A stretch of 64,000 nucleotides of DNA from contig OW203762.1 of the NCBI GenBank assembly GCA_934045905.1, positions 42,509,702 through 42,573,701 on the forward strand, given 5' to 3'. Position 1 is the first letter of the stretch, and each line of letters begins with the position of its first letter. Positions 24,601 to 39,600 of this stretch are shown piece by piece. The DNA is from Leuctra nigra (taxonomy: Eukaryota; Arthropoda; Insecta; Plecoptera; Leuctridae). Under the pieces are notes generated by a model. It worked only from the letters and a program-made list of their open reading frames with translations. It did no database searches and was not told where the DNA came from. The position numbers and the translations under genes are program-made.

Positions 24601-27600
24601 ATTTGAAATTTTTCCAAGTCATTGTGATCTTCATTGTCCCAATCTTACAAAGTTTCAGCCAAATCCTTGGTTAAAATTTAAATAATATCTTCTGATTGGC
24701 CAAATATCAAAATGTTCCGATTACCTAAGTTCAAAGTTTTGCGTGGTGACTGGTGATCAAGACCAAAATTATTGAGCGAGCGTCTCCATTGCACTTTTGG
24801 ACACTTTCTCTGTTTTTTTTGTTGTTTGTATTTGTGTTTGGCTCGACGGCACAGGCCACAATTTCCTTTCGATCGAGCTGAAATTTTGCACACATACTAA
24901 TATCATTCTAACTTAATCGTGTATAGTTTTTGAGAGCTGCCCTCCGATTGGTTCAAAAATTAGAATATCTCCTGATTGGTCGAAAATCAAAGTGTTCCGA
25001 TTAAGTTCACATTTTGCATGGACATTAAGACTACCATTTTCTCTTATTTTACAAGTTTTCAGCCCAATCATTAGATAACTTTTGCACTTATTGACATTTT
25101 TCAATGTTTGAACTGTCAGAATTGATGGTATCGGGAAATTCCACTGCTTTCTGGATTGTTTTGTACCCAAGTGCTTGCCCAAGTGTATAGATGGCTATTC
25201 TCAGTTTCAATGAAACACGATTATACTTCATGATTGTGTGGATTATATTGCAATTCATAAGCTCCGGATATAGGTATTATTCGACATAAGGTACTATATT
25301 TTTATTTCTTTGAATATGGATCGTGTTTCACAATTATGTTAGAAGCAACGTTTCGACTATATAGCTCATGTAACATCTCATAGTCATATTTTACACATCT
25401 CCAGCCCAATCGGTTAAGAATTTACAGATTTATTTCTATTTAAAGTGTTTTGAATATTTGTTCGAGATTGATGGAGAAGTAGTACCTATCAAATTCATGG
25501 TGTACTACATTGATCTGTTATTAAAATTTTCCTGAATGTTTATGGAAAGTTGCGATGAAAATCATTAATGATGTATAGCTATAGTTAGTTGTGCTCGATT
25601 GGCGATGTTGCGCATGTCGGTGCTCGCTCATCAACGCGTTACACAGAGCGTTTTCCTAGTCTTAGTTTCATAGTATTTCAGTACCTATGTTTTTATTGAT
25701 TTGCTTTGTGTTACACTACACGGAGGCAAAACATATAATGGAAGTAGATGCAAAAACCTAACATAAGTATGACAATGAAGATGATGAGATTGATAGAAAT
25801 TGATTGCAAAATAGTTTTATTGTTTCTAATATTTTACACATATTTAACCCAATAAGTTCAGTAATTACAGACTTATCATTTTATTAGTTTGAAATCACTT
25901 TCAAAAGTTTGATATAGCCTTGATAGAAAATTGCCAATTTCATGGTATCTCTTAGAAACCATGGAAAAATCTAAAAAAGCTAAATATTCGGATTTAAATA
26001 TTTTTCTGGAAAATATCTAAGCTCTAGATAGAATGGGAATAACATAATTGTAAACAATGTAATGTAGATGTAATGTAATGTAGACAATATAGTTATCATA
26101 AAAAACCTTTAAAACAACTACAATGTAGGGTCAAGTGGCATGGAATGGACCTACGGTCAGAATAATGGACGGTTAACTGCTAAGTTTGAGCTCGAAATAA
26201 GCTAGGTCCACATAGACCATTTTTGCGTTAATTGCTTTTTCCGTTTTTTTCTATAAACCAATCACAAGTCTGCCGTTGAGTTCCTGGACTTGTGATTGGC
26301 TATAAGAATAAAAACGGAATGCAAAAACGGTCTATGTGGATCCGGCTTTACCATTAATATTTGTTGAATAGAGAAATAATTATTAGTTGTGATGTGGTGG
26401 TTGGTTCTTATAATCAAACCCTCCAATCCCACATGCTCCAAATGTGCGTATACATCTGTGTTTTGTCTGGATAATCAAGTTTTGAAAAGGGACTTAGACT
26501 TTTGCACAGGGACCCAAATTCTTCAACCTAATTCTTCAATTTCGTCACAGACTTGTATGAAAATCTTCAAAAATTCCAAAAATATTGGTCCCAATAACCA
26601 TACAAAGTTTTAAGTCAATCAATTGAACCTTTATGATTGAATGGTTCCTTGTTAATTTTCAAAAATCGCAGGATCTGGTTCCAAAAATATACCTGGGACC
26701 ACTCATATGATATAAGTGTGTGTAATGCGTTTGAAAGTTTCTGTTCTAACTACCTTGGAACATTGGAACTGAGGCGTCAATGTTGCCGTGATCCATAGCA
26801 ACAAGCAAAATGTCCGTAAAATGTCAATAACTTTTAGATTTAAACACAGTGTGTCTGAAAATTGTCAAAAACACAGATAATGTTGGTCCCAATGACCATG
26901 CAAAGTTTTAAGTTAATCGGTCAAACGGTTCTAGTTTAAATTTAAAAAATCACAGTAAAGTGGTTTTCAATTTTAACCAAGGGGAGGATTTGGCTGAAAC
27001 ATTGTATGATTGAGTAAAATGTTAGTGGTAATGACTTGTCAAAATTTCAAATTGATCAAACTAACCAATCGAAAGATAATTTTTTTTAAATTTGAACCAA
27101 TCAGGGGATTTCAAAAAAATTAGGGTCTGCAACGCCCGGAAATGGTCAGTACATGTGTGCATAATTTCAGCTTGATCAAAGAAAAACTGTGACTTGTATA
27201 TCGTCAGTAACACACAAAAAAAAACACACACACAAAAAAACAGGGGTCCGTGCCTAAAGAGCCAAAAGGAGACGCTCGCTTGGCTCGCTCAGTAATATTC
27301 TTAAAGGTTCCTTCTTTTAATTAAAAAAAACATGTATATTTAAATTTTTTAACACTTCGATATTAATATTGTGATATTATCAAAGAATATTATTCACAAT
27401 TATTAAAAACATCTTGATTGGGATATTTCATCCTCTAGTAGTTTATTTGTACGTAATGTCAACAGTTTCGGTCCATATGTTTGGACCTTCTTCAGGGCTG
27501 CGATCGTGTAAAATGACAACTCCCTTGTCGAAGCGACAAGCTTCTTATCTCAATGTTATTCACGGCCTTCTCGCTTCGACAAGGAAGTTGTCATTTTACA

Positions 27601-30600
27601 CGATCGCACCCCAGGACAAAACTTCAAATCATGTTTGTTTTAAAACATTTCAAACAAAGTACCTACTAAAACCATTTTCTAGAGGCTATAAAAAATCACG
27701 GTCCATAAATCTATCTTCTAGCTCGAAGACGACCCTCGCACAAAGAACCTTGCTTAGATGCGCTTAGATTGTAAAAAGTTTAATTTTTTGATAAAATGTC
27801 CTATTAGTAGAGCCACGTATATTTCGCGAGGCGCGATATCGCGATAATAATCAAGTTATTCAGATAACCCTCTTTTTGCTGCATGTGCACGAGTCATGTA
27901 ATTTGAAGTTCAAATATGTAAGAATTTATTCGCGAAATAAATCGAAATGAAGAAAAATCAACAATAAAGACAAAATGGGTCGTTGTACTATGAAATAAGC
28001 ACGAAATCGCGCCATATTTTCAAAAATAACAGTATAAAATGCCTACGCACGATAACAAGCCAAGGTCAGCTACGCGATGCACCACTACTTGCCCCTACCC
28101 ACTGACAACCCACCCCCTCAAGTGGACCCCGGCCCGACCAAGCGGTGAGTCACCACGCAACCAACTCGCAAGTCGCCAGAAGTCTTTACTTCAGTCAACA
28201 CTGAGCAGAGGATGCGTATTGTTCACATGTTTGTATTATTTCCTACTGGGGCGATATTTATAGGCCCAATTCCAACAATTTTTTTAATTTTTCAGGGCTG
28301 TGGTAACAAAATAGAGGGTTATTTGAATAACACCGCCAAAACGCGAAATTTCTTATTTTTTAAACGAAATTTGATAAAAAATAAAACCATTTTTACGGGG
28401 CTCTACCTATTAGTATATTTTGTAGACATTTTTAATTCTTGTTAATCCTTCATTTGCATACCCTGTTCGCGTTTTCAATTTTTGAATCTGACAACTGCGA
28501 TGAGAACTTCAATGCTGACAATTTGAATGATAGCTCAGGCAAAATGAATGTTTACGTCTTCTTATGGAGAAAACTGCCGCCACTGAACCGTCTCCTCTGA
28601 TATTTAGTCTGCGCACCATCATGTGAATTATGTACGCATATTACACAGACAGTACACCAGTGCTTTTATTCATTGGACAAAATCCAAATCCAATAATTCC
28701 ATTAAATTTGACATAATACTGAAGTTTTTTAATCTAGTTTGATTTAAAATTTGAGAACCGGAACCCGGAACCTTTATGCAGGAACCGGAACCAAACCTTT
28801 AAGAATATTTGTTTTAGAACCGGAATCGGAACCCGAACCTTTATAAAATAAAATTGTGGAACCGGAACCGGACACAAGCCTTTATTAATAAAGGTTCGGG
28901 TCCCTGCTTTTGCAAGCAATTTATGTGATTATGGGTGTACCAATGGGGTTGTGATGAGACTGTTCTGCTCTCGGCTGGATTCATGTTCAACCATTGACTT
29001 CCGCTCTATATGGGATTCGTGACTTCTATAGCTGCAGCACATGAATGCTTTCGCCGATATCGGAGGCCGCACTGCTTTACCAGATTCTGGCAATATAAAG
29101 ATATATTAATTTTGTTTAATGCCACGGTCTGTCTATTTATAATACGAGAGCATCAACAGCATATTGTTGTACTGTGTCAGGTTTCCCTGCAATCTGCTCA
29201 AATGTAAGACGATCTCAACCGGACGCGTGAAGATGTCTCCTATCCCCTAGAGCAGAAGTCAATAGTTCAACTTGTCACATTACAAAAGGTAGCTGCTGTA
29301 ATGTCATCACTCATCATGGCATTGTCATGTAGACATAAATAATTACTGCAAATTTCCAATATATTTGTTCAATCATAATGCCACTTCAGAATTCAGAGTA
29401 GGTAAAGCAATAATTTTACACTGTTTAAACTCTAATTATACCTTACTAAATTTTGGTTTTAGCCGAGTATACCATGGATACAGTCAAATATTCACGGACC
29501 AAGTGCAAAGCTGCTAATCACTTTTTTGAACATTACAATTTGCTGTTTCAAGAATGGAGACAACAGCAACTATTTCCTCATCAAACTAATTAATCACCTA
29601 AAGAATATGATCTCCGTAAGTATAAAATATTATGCACAATTTAGATAAAGAGACCTCCAATTCTAAAACCTCGTCTAAAACTTATTATTCGTTTGAACTT
29701 TATTGAAATGTTAATAAAATTGAAAACTCAATATAAGTTCATGATTTAAGTATTGTGTGTTTTTATACTTCAATATGAATATTGTTTAATTGAAAACACA
29801 ATATTTCTTCTATTATTCAATAAACTTTTGTTACCTACCTGAAGAAGTTAACTGAAATCTGAATATAATAGACAAAAATTTAAATACATATTGTGTTTCG
29901 ATTTTAATAAATGTTTTGGTCAAGTTCAAAGAATCTTGTTGTTTAAAATAAATTTCCAAACTTATGCTCTGAATTACATTAGATATGTCTAAAACTATTT
30001 CAGAGCTAATTTTAGGCGAAAAACGGTTCACAACATACCGTAAATTAGGTACCATACCATAATAATATAACATACAATAATTACCTAGGTACTACCTATT
30101 CTATTGTCGGGGAGTATTATAGTAATTGTACTGAAATATTTTCAAAATTCATAATAAACTTCCTTGGTTTTTTCTACAAACCAGGCAAAGCGGTCAATTT
30201 TTATTCGCCCAGCTTCAATAGAAAATTAATGGCAACTTCCCATTGGTGAACAGAAAACTTTTTTGCTGCTTTTCCAAATTTTTGTCTCTTTAATTTGTCA
30301 GAACAATTAAATTTGAATTGTGTTTTAAATTTTGCGGAACTCCCTTGTTAGCTGTTAAGACATGCCTTTATTGAGGGTTTGGTTAAGGAAGTGGCCACCA
30401 TTTACTAAACCATCTACCATTGAGTACATACATTTTATCATTAAAATAATAAAATTAAATCTAGAAGTAATTTTATTACCTGATCAGTGGTATACTACTA
30501 CTTTATGTACCTACTACCTTCCAGGCGTTATGCAGTAAAGCAAGAAAAGCAAGAGTTATTTTCGTCAATGACATGAATCAGTCGTTATGGTCTTTGCTTC

Positions 30601-33600
30601 TTGATAAGAACTCCCACACGTACCTACAGTTAGAAGTTCTTACGTTGCTGAACATATATACTGAAAGCTCCTGCCGTTTACTTCGCAAGGAGATAAAGGA
30701 TAAATGGACAGATCAATTGTAAGTAGCAGTGTGTTTATCATCCACCCATAAGACATGATTCACCTTTGTGCTCTGAGGGTGATGATTTTCTAGAAGGTAG
30801 TACCTATTTTGATCATATTACGAATCTTAATGAGGGGCTTACTTGGGGCGTTCGTTTACACAATGGTTTATTAGTTAGGTATGGTCGTGGAAATGTGTGT
30901 CGATCACCCTCCTTCTTCCCTTTCCATGCATTTACGTTCTATTCTCCCCCCTCCGGCAACCGATAGCATGGTAAACTCCTTTGAATGTGGTGGGGGGTGA
31001 ATGGAGGGTGAGCGACACACAATTCCCAGACTGTACTTGATGGATACTCAATACTTGGTAATTTCTAATGAGATCGTCCTCCTTGATATTATGCATTGTC
31101 CTTCCAAAAGACACAATCATTAATATCAAAGTCCCAAACTTCTTCGGTTCATGCCATCACATCTTTTTCAGCCAATCTGTTTCTTTCGAATACTTTGTAT
31201 CTTTTGTAGAGTGTTACAACTACTGCATGTTGCACATTGGATAGGTACCTACCTTATTATTTTCTCTTATTACAGCCTGCAATTTGGTCAAATGATTGAG
31301 AGAAGTGGAGACTATGACCTTCAATCAACCATCTTGGAATACTTATTTCGATTCTACCGAAAATCTGATGATATTAAGGCATTTGGTCAACTCTTCCTTA
31401 AGGATGATGAACTAATCCAAGAATTCACATCCATTGCACTTGTGACATTTGAAAAAGTATGATGTAATATTGAGTACTATTTAATTTCTTATGACTATGT
31501 AACTAATCAATCATCATGGTGTCCTGCCGAGTACTAACAGCGCAATTAATACTTTGTTTCTAGGATATTCGACAGTTTTTGAACAATCTGAACAATAAAC
31601 AAGCAGAAAAACAGGCTGTGTTTTCTGTTTTAAGTTCAAAGATCAATGCTGGTGATGTATGTTTACAAGAGGTAAGTTCATACTCAATAGAGATGCACTG
31701 GAGAATATCGTCAAGAATATTCTTGTGCTTGGAGAATAATGTCATTCTCATGATGATGATAATTCAATAATCAATAAGTCAATAAATCATCAATAATTCT
31801 CATGATTCTCATGGAGCCTAAAGAGATTATGATAGTAACATGTTTGAGAATATTCTCAAAGGTCAACAAAATTTGGAAAATTCAAGATTTAGTGTAATTT
31901 TGCTACATCCCATTAAAATATTTTATGAAGGGAGTTTATTAGGTATGTACAAAGGAAGCATATTAAGGCCAGGAACACACAAGTTACTTTTTGACTGATG
32001 CAGCTACATTTTTTTAAAGATTTTGTGATATTTTTGTGTTTTGATTTTGTTGCTTAGAGTTGTGAACTGCTTGAGCCCCAATGGATTGATTTCAACTTGG
32101 GAACTGGTAATGTGATGTTTGACCAGTACAGTCATACAGACCCGGTGACACCCACGTATGTCACGAGATACATTTACCAAGAAGAAGTAAGCGTAGCAGT
32201 CCTTACACTGGAGTGAGTGCAACTTAATAACTAATTTTAAAATCATCATTTACATCCTACTGATCCTCTGCAACCTGTACCTTTCCATTTTATAGGAAAG
32301 ATCCATTCTCCACTGATGATGTTTACCGATTGGTTTTGGTGTTAAAACCTATTGATCTTCATCCACTGAATGAGTGTCATAAATCTTTCAACCAGTTCTC
32401 ATGTGATAATCACAGAGATAGTGTTCAAATGTACATCAAGCCTTCAGACCCAAACATTTCCTTGTTGCGTGAAAAGGTGTTGCCACTGTTGTATAGAGAT
32501 CGTTTTAAGGTACAATATTATCCTACCTATTTATTTCCTATCCTATCACTAACTTTTTCATGAACATTCGACCATATTGAGCAATTCACTGGTCTTTCCT
32601 TCAAAATAGTTCATTTATAGACAATTTAAAGACTATTATATTAAATCTAAACATTAAAGTGGTGCAAGCGCAAGCGATTTTGCCACTTATTTGTGGCAGG
32701 CACTTTTTTGGATACGATTGGAGACAAAATGGGTTGACGAAATGATTTGAAAGTTCTACCATGGTTAGATAAAAGACAAACTTAGGGTTATCACTTAGTA
32801 CATTTGTAATATTTTGCTTTGTTAATTCGTAAAATTAGTTAATATTTGGTGAAAAATTGACTATTTTCTTGTATATTGCCGTATATAATTTAATTTAATA
32901 AATGTGCCAAGTGATATCCCTATTCCCTAAGTTTGTCTTTTATCTAATCATGATTAACATTTGAGATCAATTGGTTTTAACGGGTTTGGTTTCCAATCGT
33001 ATCGGAAATTTCATACTTTTGAGTGGTTTTGTTGAATAACACGCACCTATTCAACATGGCACGAAGCAAAAATGAAAAAGTGCTACTATTCGAATTTCGA
33101 ATCAGACTCGAATCAGACTGATCATGTGAACATCCTATCAGAGTTACACCCACTTATGAAACAATTTTTCTCTCAATTTGCTAAAATGGCCGAGCGCTTG
33201 TTCACCTGAACATCCTTATTATATTGAACTTCAATTACAATGTAATACTAGTGACTCTTTAAAGAATATTGTTGTTTACTGATGGTGATGTGTATGATGT
33301 ATCCAATAAGGAAAGTTCCTTATTACTTATTAGTTATTGGATGTGTGCGCTTCTAATACTCGGTGTTGTAGAAGATGATTGTTTACATTTGCTGAATTCT
33401 GTCTTCTTTCACCCACCCAGTGTCCGGGTACATTAAAACCAGAAATGGCAACTGTTGTTCCACATACTCCCTACTCTCAGCCAAGACGGCAATCAACTGA
33501 ATCTTCGGCGTCATTAAACTCATTCTACTGTACAGCATTGACTACTGGTAGGTAATATATTGTGTGAAATATGGTTTTCGCTGATAACCTCAGATAGGTA

Positions 33601-36600
33601 GATGTAAATAAATGCCAACCGCAATATGAACTGCTTCCGATGTTGTCCATGGTCACTTGAGGAAAATCTTTTCATATTGCAGTTGGTATTTATTTTGTAT
33701 TGATATATTTCACGCAACTAAATTTACAATAATTGAAATTGTCATAAAATATTTAAAAATCAACACAAAATGATGCATGCATATTCACAGATGTGTATAC
33801 AATATTATTGATTACTAATATATTATTGTATTGGTATTGATTTATTTTATTTTTTTATTTTGTTTGAATTTTTTTTAACCATTTTTGATTTTTAGATTTT
33901 TTAATAATTTTGATGTGGTATTTTGGTTATTTTTGTTTTTTTATGATTTTTTGATTTTTTTTACATACCTACCTAGTACTGTTTTTTTGATTTTTTGATT
34001 TTTTATATGTCTTTTGTTCATTTTTTATTTTTTCAGGATTATATATTTTTTTTTTACATTGTTGATTTTTTTGATAATTTTTTATTTTTTTTTCTTATTT
34101 TTCTGATTTCTGATTATTATTTTTTTTTTAATTTCTTTTGATAATTTATACTGATTTTTTTTAGCTGTTTACCCTCGCAAATAGTTTTAGACCCAATTGG
34201 CAATGAAAGTCGGCCATTTTAAATACAATCAATTTCAATGGGGTTGTTCACTGCCATTTGCTCTCACTCGCAGCGCTAGCGGCATTGGAGGTGTCTCTCT
34301 CTGATTGGTTGGTCTCTGAATCCAAGATCTCTGAATCAAACTCCCGCGAAGGTTTAAAAATATTCCATTCTCCGCATTTTGATTGGCTCTTTCTCGGCAT
34401 TTTGATTGGTTCTTATTACTGTTAGGACAGGAGCGCCATCTACAATAGTTTTGCGTGAGCAACCCCATTGTAGGACACCCGGAAATATGGACAACCGCTA
34501 CATGCCCATGCTTGAAAAGTGTACATTATGTAAGAGGATGCAGTTCCAACAATCCTTCCATCTTTCTCTCTCGTACCACCATTTCTCTCTTTATACACTC
34601 TCCCTATCTTCTCTTCTCTCCACAACATCCTCTTCAATGGCGTCCTTCCACTGCGTCCTTGGACGCCCGGCCTTCCTTTTCTTCACTGTTTTCCCTTTTC
34701 AGATTCTCTTCTAGGAAATCTCTATTCTTCCATTCTTTTCATGAGCCCAAACCACCTCAATCTCTCTCGATAATAATGTTAATGTAATAATGATAATAAT
34801 TTGAACAAGTTAAGCAAGCAAACTCCATTTAGCTCTATTGGGATGGATTTTTTTTCTTACTGTTACTGACGATATAAAGATCACATTTTTCTTTGGTAGA
34901 GCTGAAATTTTGCACACGTACAAATCTCTGGACCCTCTGATCTGGTCCTCTGGATCTCTGCAGACCCTTTTTTAAATCCGTTGATTGGTTCAAATCTTAC
35001 AAAAGTTATGTGATTACTGATTAGTTGGTCCGAGCAATTTGAAATTTTGCATAGTCATTGCAACCAACATTACATCAAATCTTACAAAGTTACAGCCAAA
35101 TCCTTCTATTGATTAAAAAAAAATCATCCGATTGGTCGATAATCACTCCGATCTAGTTCAAATTTGGCATGGTGATCAAAACCGACATTATCTCATATTT
35201 TACACATTTTCAACCCTACCGGTCAAGTATTTACAGACTTGTGTTGCCTTGTTTACAAAGGGCTGTCAAAAGAGATTTTGGCAAAAAGTACGTAAGTCAT
35301 GACGCATTAATCTGTTAGTCAGTATCCAGGACCAGAGTGTACCTATGGACATTGGAAAGTTGCTAATAAAAATGTATCATGTCATATCGTGTATCGCGTT
35401 TGGCTGGAGATGTTGGATGTATCGGTGCTCGCTCATCAAAACGTTACATTGAGGGTTTTCCTAGAGTAATTTATTGAGCACTTAAAAATAATATACCTAT
35501 ACAGAATTAACATTAAAGCAAAATGTCAAATGTCAATTTCTCTTCCATTCCACATGTGTTTTTTCAGTGCCTGCTTCGCTTCCATTCGTTCAAGAACCAT
35601 CCAGCAAGCCTGAGGAGGCACTAATCCAGAATAGGTCTCTGCATCGAGGTGGCTTGGTCTTTGCTAACAAATTACATGACTTGAGCAATAACTTGTCGCT
35701 GGCAACACAACTACCGAAAAAAAAGCCTTTGGGGATAATCTTGTGCGAGACAGATGTTAGCGAAGATGACTCGTTGGATGCAGCTATTGTATGTACATAT
35801 AAAAACATCTATATTCCTTTCAACTAATTTTAATTAAATTGTTAGGTATGTATGGGGCCATGGCAATTGGGTAGAGTACAACTTGTAAGTTCTCAGCACA
35901 TTTCAGTTCACCGTAAGAAGCTACAAAAATTAGAACCTGATAAGAATTACATAACTCGATTAAAATGCCTATTTTGTATGATAATGTTTAAGTTGTTTGT
36001 GTTCTAGTCATGATTGTGTATCATTCATTATAGTATCTGGACAGTCTCCAGTAAAAGAATAATAGAACATTTGTGCCGCCAAAATTGACCATTTCAAAAA
36101 TTATACTTAATTTGGTACAAAGTTCAAATTTCCTATAGTTATAGAGCACCATTTTAATAAGCACAGATAGTATACGTAGCTACAATTCTTGTGTGTATGA
36201 ACTTATTTTAATATTTTCATTTACAAAAGTTCTTGCTATCACTAAGTAATTAATTTATTTCGTACCTACCTTTATATGGCTGGACATGTTTACGTTTAAG
36301 TCAAAAGTGTAAATTAAATATTGATCATTAAATCTGGATGACAGGTATGTAGACCTGGGTCTATAAACCTGGGTCTGGCATTAGTTTTTCAAGACAGCAG
36401 TGATATTTTTAACAATTAAAAATTGAAATACAAAGGTATATTATTAATTGTCATTGATATTAGATTAAAAAACACACAATAGGTTATGCCACAATAGCGA
36501 TTAAAACCTCTGAAAAGTTTACATATTTTTACACAATACCTAATGTAGTACATGGGTAGTAGGTACCTAGCGTTTAAGGTTTTATGATCAATAATTGTTA

Positions 36601-39600
36601 AAATAATATAGTGACTAGCTACTCTAATTTTGAGATACCGGGTGGCCCAAAAAAAACGTCCAATGGGCGAGACACCGCTGTGAAGAAACTACTACAGATA
36701 TTAGTCTGAAAATTTCACATTATATAACAAACATACCAATGTTTAATATGTGAAAGTTTCAAAAACATTTATTTTTTAGGAAAAAAGTGACAGCTGTTCA
36801 AATTTGGTTGTCGAAAAATCGATTATACGGAGCTCAAAGAGCGCACATTTAGAAAAAGTCCAATGGCATGGAAACCTTTATTTTCGACACTACTTATGAT
36901 ATCAGGCTGAAACTTTCAAATGCTATTCAAAACATATGACTACCTATCTATTGTGTGAAAATTTCAATACACTTGAATCAGTAGAACGAAAGTTATGGTA
37001 TCTTGAAGTTGAGCTTAAAAACAGAAAATATGGGAGATAATTTCACATCTAAAATTAGCATGTGAAATAAAACTTAAGAAATGATCTCTTGCGTATTCTG
37101 CTTTTTATGCGTAAATTCTAGATAACATAACTTTCGTTACATTGATTCAAATTATTTGAAATTTTTACACAATCGATAGTAATATATTTTGATTTGAATA
37201 ACATATGCAATTTTCAGCTTGATATCGTCAGTAGCTTTGAGTAAACAGAGTCCCGGCCATTGGACATTTTCTGGACGCGTGATTTTTGAGCTCCGTATAA
37301 TCGATTTTTCGACAACGAAATTCGAACTGCTGTAACTTTTTGCCTATAAAAGTTATGGTGTTAAAACTTTCACAAATTAGACCTTAGTATGTTTTGTATA
37401 ATTGGTGTAGTTTTCAGCCCGATATGTGCAGGAGTTTCGTCACAGTGATGTCTCGCCCGTTGGACGTTTTTTTTGGGCCACCCGGTATATAGGCTAAAAC
37501 ATATTTCGCTTCTAGCCAAAAGCAAAGGAAACAAACACACAGTGTAAACGAACACACCTAATGGGTCAGCCCTCTGCCGTGAGAACGATTCTCATTCGCA
37601 GAATCGTTCTCTGCTAAGTGCTAACCAATTACAAAGCAATGCAAATGCCTTTCGTGACCTCTGCTGTTGCCAAAAAGCAAAAGATAGTTCATAGGTACAG
37701 ATACCTTAGGTACCTAACCACATCTCACAATAAAATTACTGCAAATGCCATAAGATCAAATTATACAGTTCTGGCCCATAAAAGTTAATATTGAAGAAGA
37801 ATGCCCAATTTGTTTTTAATGACAGTTGAAGACTCAATTTATCCTTGTAATTTTATCCTCAAAGGTCTTCAACAAGAAAACATTATTGGAACACCCAAAA
37901 AATGTGAAACCTCTGGGTAAAAATGTACTAGCTTTGAATGTCATAGAGGATGAGTCGATTAGCTTGCTTTTGTCAACAAGCAGCTCAAAAGCTACATTAT
38001 CTCAAGTGAATGATAATAAGAAAGATGATGAGGAAGAAAACTCCGACAGAGATTCATGTCTTGAATCAGTTCACTCCGATCAATCTTCTGCTCACAATTC
38101 TTTAAGAAAAGTATCCACTACAAACATTCTAACTAGGGCAGATAAAAGTGTTGGAAATAGCACAATTTTCTCTGCTAATAACGGAGAAAGAGTGCCAGCG
38201 GAAGAGAGTGACATTCTCTGTGTGACGGAGCACATTGGTCCTGCAGTTCAGGAGGTTGATAAGATTCCTAACAAACAAAAGCTGGATGTTGATGTTTGTG
38301 CAAGAGTGATTGAAAATAAAGCTACTCTAAGCAGAGTGACGTTGATGGAAAACCAGCATGCTGTTGTTCATATGGAGAATACAACTGTGAACCCTAATAT
38401 GATATGTACATTGAAGGACAGAGATATTTCATCAAGACCTCCAAGCTCTTCGCAGGTACAGGAAAACATCTTTGTCTTTTCCAACATGCTTTCTGAAAAA
38501 AAGGATATGAGCAATGTTACTGGTATAAAGATACCTGGAGGCAATACAAAGGATATTACGACTTCTTCAAAACAAGAACGTGCAATACTCTTTGAATTAG
38601 AAGAATTGAGTGATGAAATTGCTAATAAAACTTTGGATATTTTTGCCTCTGAAAAGGAAAAGACCCAATCCAAGAGCATCAGCACAAAAGAAAGCACCAA
38701 GCGGGTAGTAAAAGTTCACAACTGTTTGCACTCCACTGATTCTAAAGTAGCAACAGCTGGTAAGAAAAAACTTGTAAAAAAAGCAGTAGTTGTAAAAAAG
38801 AATCTTGAAAAGAAAACAGAACCCATCGTTGCACAGAAGCTGCCATTGATAAATGAATCAAAAAATCAGTCAAGTACTACAACTACAAATATAAATAATG
38901 GTGAACTGATGGAAGATGATGAGCAAATACTGAAAATAATGATAAATTCTGGTGGTATCAGTGCCGGGGATAAATTATTGAAGACCCCTCAATCTTTCAA
39001 ACGCAAACTTTTCACTCATCCAGAGGACGTTATTGAGGTAGTGAAAGTTTCAGCAGTACAGGTATGTACCGCTAAACTCCATTCCATACAGTCTAAAATA
39101 CTCGTTAGCATAGCCGGGAACCTTATTTTCGAGATTGTTTGAGTGCTCCCATAATGGAGTTTTGCCTCAATTTACTACGTCAGTCGTCAGTCCAATCAAA
39201 ATAGCATTCAATCTGCCAAATCAGTTTATTGCCTTATTCGGTCTGATGTCAGGTCAGGAGGCCTTGCATCTATGTGGCAAAACAAATCAAACAATCTCAA
39301 AAATTGCTCTCCGGCTATAGGACCAGTGGTTAATTTGGGGGCAGACGCATCCCCTCAGCCCTTGCAGGTCCAGGACCCTTACCTAATATCGCGAAATGTT
39401 GGTGCTACGATGGTGCTGAGTTCAAGGTCGAAGCTACTTCGTGTTATTAAGATAGGTAGGTAGCACCGTGCTAACTAGCACCGTCCTTACATTTCACGAA
39501 ATTAGGTAAGGGTCCAGGGCGCACAGCCCCGGAATTTTTTTAAATATTAGATTAAGATTACGCTTAGTAAAGTTTTAACTTTTAAGCGTTTTAGAATGAT

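Noticed and set aside
28039..28445. Two plus-strand frames rich in Thr/Pro and hydrophobic residues
   Set aside because: They fall inside the hAT-like element 27808-28405 and its end, with no transposase motif.
33520..33717. 65-codon minus-strand frame
   Set aside because: It lies across a SYCP2 exon end and a palindromic MITE; no coding signature.
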